In this document: in pieces, positions 28,934 to 30,959 of the stretch
Layout of the letters: each line of letters begins with the position of its first letter
Numbering within the stretch: the first letter of the stretch is position 1
From: Symbiodinium natans
Taxonomy: Eukaryota > Sar > Dinophyceae > Suessiales > Symbiodiniaceae
Length of the DNA stretch: 30,959 nucleotides
Reading direction: 5' to 3'
NCBI GenBank assembly: GCA_905221605.1
Contig: CAJNDS010001164.1
Location: 1-30,959 of the forward strand
Notes under the pieces: generated by a model
The model's database searches: none
What the model was told of the DNA's origin: nothing
The model's input: only the letters and a program-made list of their open reading frames with translations
Program-made: the position numbers and the translations under genes

Positions 28934-29192
28934 GCAGTATTTTCCTTCTTCCTGATCCTTTAATATTGGCTTCGTGTTCATTGTCGCAAGCATCATACAG
29001 AACGCAATCGCAACATCTCAAGCGATATAGACCCACCCGAACCCTCCCCGATGCACGCGCCAAGGAAGCACGCTTGCATCAACAACGTGGTGGACGCCTA
29101 CATCCACGGAAAGGCCCCGCAACTGGCATCGGCAGTAGTGGCGAGTTTCAACTAAGAGACGCTCTTACCCGAACACCAGCGGCTCGGCGCAG

Positions 29193-29269
29193 GAGCCTGT
29201 CCTGCAGCTCTGCGAGTGCTGCATAGGAAAGGTGCCCAGCAAAATGCTGAGCGCCATGGAAAAAGTCCC
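29193..29269 (+). CDS. Exon C', paralogue of exon C
   Basis: Proposed start after GGCGCAG, with an alternative AG 15 bases earlier. Reads EPVLQLCECCIGKVPSKMLS then AMEKVP and ends at GTAGGT (29270). Two codons shorter than C between the CE-x-C motif and KVP. Offset from exon C is about 4162 bp. Nothing equivalent to exons D-F was found downstream, so the second gene copy is partial, diverged or continues differently. Confidence 0.58.
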
Positions 29270-29728
29270 GTAGGTGCGCACATAACGAAGCAATATCAGC
29301 TGACGAAAGCTTGCAGAGCACGTGCGCCCAGCTGCAAAAAAAAAGAGAGTCGAACCTGCATCCATGCCTGACGGCGTTTTACAGTCATGCACCTCGGCAC
29401 CGAAATCAGCCAAGTCCAGCTAGCGTGGCACGAGCGCACGCACGCATACTCAATTTAAAGCTGCTCCTCAGCGTATAGTCTTGTACAGCCCCTTTCGGCA
29501 CGAACGAGTCGCCGTTCGTTCAAGACTGCACTAGAGAGCACCCGCTTCTTCCAACAAGCTAACTTACCACCCAGAAGCAGAGCGCCAAGAGACCATTAAC
29601 AACAAGAACCGAAACACAAACCAGCACAAATACCCGAGAAAGCAAAACCAAAGCTTCCTCCTCCAGTCCATAAGAACCCTTCCCCCTCTCCCGAAAAGTG
29701 ATTAATCACAGCAAACATCGATTGAGCT
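29270..29728. other. Probable intron or spacer
   Basis: About 460 bp with no recognised feature until a perfect 12-bp palindrome, GTGATTAATCAC (29698-29709), 19 bp before the ATG at 29729. Confidence 0.35.
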
Positions 29729-30352
29729 ATGCACTCGACGAACGAAGCCATGCTCGAGACTACACGCTTGCGATGGCCGGAGATAATCCGAAGGCATACC
29801 TTCGCGGAATTGGTCAACGTGGCGTCGCAGCTGCCAGCCCACGTCTGGAAACCAGCTTTACAGGAAGGCATCAGCTTCCGCACCAAGATTCCGGACTCCA
29901 CGATCTGGTACTACGAGACCGGACAATCCCAGTGGTGGGCATGGCGACGCCAGCGACGCAGAGGGTCCGAAGTCATCGTACTCCGACGCGTCCCAGACCG
30001 CCAGCTCGTGCTGTCCTGCAACGTGCACACCACCGCGGACCTCTTGCAAGTCGAGATGAACACGCTCTCAGGCAAGAACCTCATCCACGCGGTCTTCAAC
30101 GCCTCCGAGTCGTCGGAGCCAGTCACAACGAAAGATCTCGTGAAGCTAGCTCGCACAGCAGCCTTCCAACAAGGCATCCTGACTTCGACCAGCCAAGAGA
30201 TCCGCTTGCTCGTGGACGCACACGTGATCCCCGATAACGCCACGTGGTGGTCGCAGACCATTCGCGCAGCGCCACCGAAACGACGAATCCGCCAGAAGCA
30301 GGACATCTCAAGAACCAATTTTAAGCAGAACATCGTTTCGTTCCTCAACTGA
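29729..30352 (+). CDS. Hypothetical protein, 207 aa
   Basis: Uninterrupted frame from ATG 29729 to a stop at 30350-30352. It begins MHSTNEAMLETTRLRWPEII and contains GISFRTKIPDSTIWYYETGQ, a basic patch WWAWRRQRRRGSE, then VEMNTLSGKNLIHAVFNASE and TSTSQEIRLLVDAHVIPDNA, ending NFKQNIVSFLN. Residue composition is protein-like throughout. No signal peptide, membrane helix or known catalytic motif seen. It may be a terminal exon of the A'-B'-C' gene (an acceptor upstream would then replace the ATG) or a separate intronless gene. Element copy 7 starts 87 bp after the stop, where a 3' UTR would be. Confidence 0.65.
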   Translation: MHSTNEAMLETTRLRWPEIIRRHTFAELVNVASQLPAHVWKPALQEGISFRTKIPDSTIWYYETGQSQWWAWRRQRRRGSEVIVLRRVPDRQLVLSCNVHTTADLLQVEMNTLSGKNLIHAVFNASESSEPVTTKDLVKLARTAAFQQGILTSTSQEIRLLVDAHVIPDNATWWSQTIRAAPPKRRIRQKQDISRTNFKQNIVSFLN

Positions 30353-30438
30353 AGGACCCCCAACGCACGTCGCACCAAGACAAAAAAAGGCCCGAAATGC
30401 AATTTCAACAGGAGCTGCCACAACCACCCAAACCACAA

Positions 30439-30549
30439 AGACCTGGGTGGGGAACAACCGCAGAGCCTCTCCGTTCAGAGAGAGGCGGAGCAGTCAGAGC
30501 TGCTCCCAACGTCTGCGGTCAAGCCCCTCAAGCTCTGAGCGTCAGGTCT
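30439..30549 (+). ncRNA. Structured element family 1, copy 7
   Basis: P0 AGACCTG/CAGGTCT (30439-30445 with 30543-30549). P1 GGGG/CCCC. P2 ACCGCAGA/TCTGCGGT (30457-30464 with 30512-30519), a compensated change from the AAG/CTT and AAA/TTT versions. P3 GCCTCTC/GAGAGGC (30465-30471 with 30480-30486). P4 GGAGCAG/CTGCTCC directly after it. The 3' strand is TCAAGCTCTGAGCGT. Flanks are unrelated to the other copies, which fixes the element's limits. Confidence 0.72.
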
Positions 30550-30959
30550 CGAATCTGTCACACACCGCACAAACGCCACACAACGCGACGCAACCGCGCA
30601 GTAGGCTCCACATGCGCTCCTCCCGCAACTCGACACAGGAAGCACACAGTCACACGCAGGCCACGAAGCTAACAAACTCGCAGCTGCACTGAGCATTCCC
30701 CGAAAAATACAAACAACTACAATAAATAGTGCAACCAAAAACATCAAGTTACATGCGCTGTGACGCAAACTTCGCAGGCTGGCTCGAGCACTGCCCCCGT
30801 GATAGACCGACCCCACCTCTCTCCATGGGGGCAGCACACACGCCGCTTCCTCAATCCTGCCTGCAAGCACGCAAGAATCAGAACAACACCGCTTCGCAAG
30901 CAACAATGCACACACCAGGAGTTGCGACGACAGCGACGAGGAAGAAGCCGCCAAAGGCA
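30550..30959. other. Right edge, no gene assigned
   Basis: About 410 bp of mixed sequence with open frames on both strands, none convincing. No further element copy. Confidence 0.35.

Overview
The window looks like nuclear DNA of a dinoflagellate, probably Symbiodiniaceae-like. This is inferred from three things: kilobases of diverged tandem satellites, small exons bounded by GT, GC and apparently GA donors, and gene pieces that all lie on one strand. No rRNA, tRNA, CRISPR, bacterial operon or spliced-leader gene was recognised.

Layout. 1-12080 is a mosaic of four satellite families: A (65/66 bp), B (62 bp), C (61 bp) and D (117 bp). They recur in the order C-A-D-A-B, separated by short non-repeat islands, and part of the A array has a 196-bp three-unit higher-order period. 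12081-12710 is a 239-bp tandem duplication. 12742-13464 is an unrecognised 240-codon ORF. 13779-18378 is a Helitron transposase: Cys-rich N-terminus, 28/29-residue repeats, HUH/Y2 Rep domain and N-terminal half of a PIF1-type helicase. Its middle (about 17270-17700) is inverted, and the helicase is cut off by a 12-bp minisatellite that runs into a 100-N assembly gap (19219-19318). 19517-20150 is a second 12-bp minisatellite inside a 197-bp duplication.

20.2-30.6 kb is a different landscape. Short coding exons, all on the + strand, are scattered among repeats. Three consecutive exons (24541-25107) have paralogues about 4.1 kb downstream (28663-29269), with the first two splice boundaries at matching positions. 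Interspersed are seven sense-strand copies of a roughly 111-122 nt element (family 1). They share a three-way-junction fold whose five helices are kept by compensatory changes while some loop sequences stay fixed. A second structured family (family 2) has two copies of exactly 112 nt in which all three helices have changed sequence but still pair. I do not recognise either family; they are the strongest candidates for an undescribed system here. Alternatives are introners, MITEs or SINEs with a structured core.

How the parts work together: the Helitron is a dead relic. The structured elements lie between exons, and copy 4 sits wholly inside a proposed intron, so they are probably transcribed in pre-mRNA. 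All exon and structure calls were made by eye, without search or folding software.
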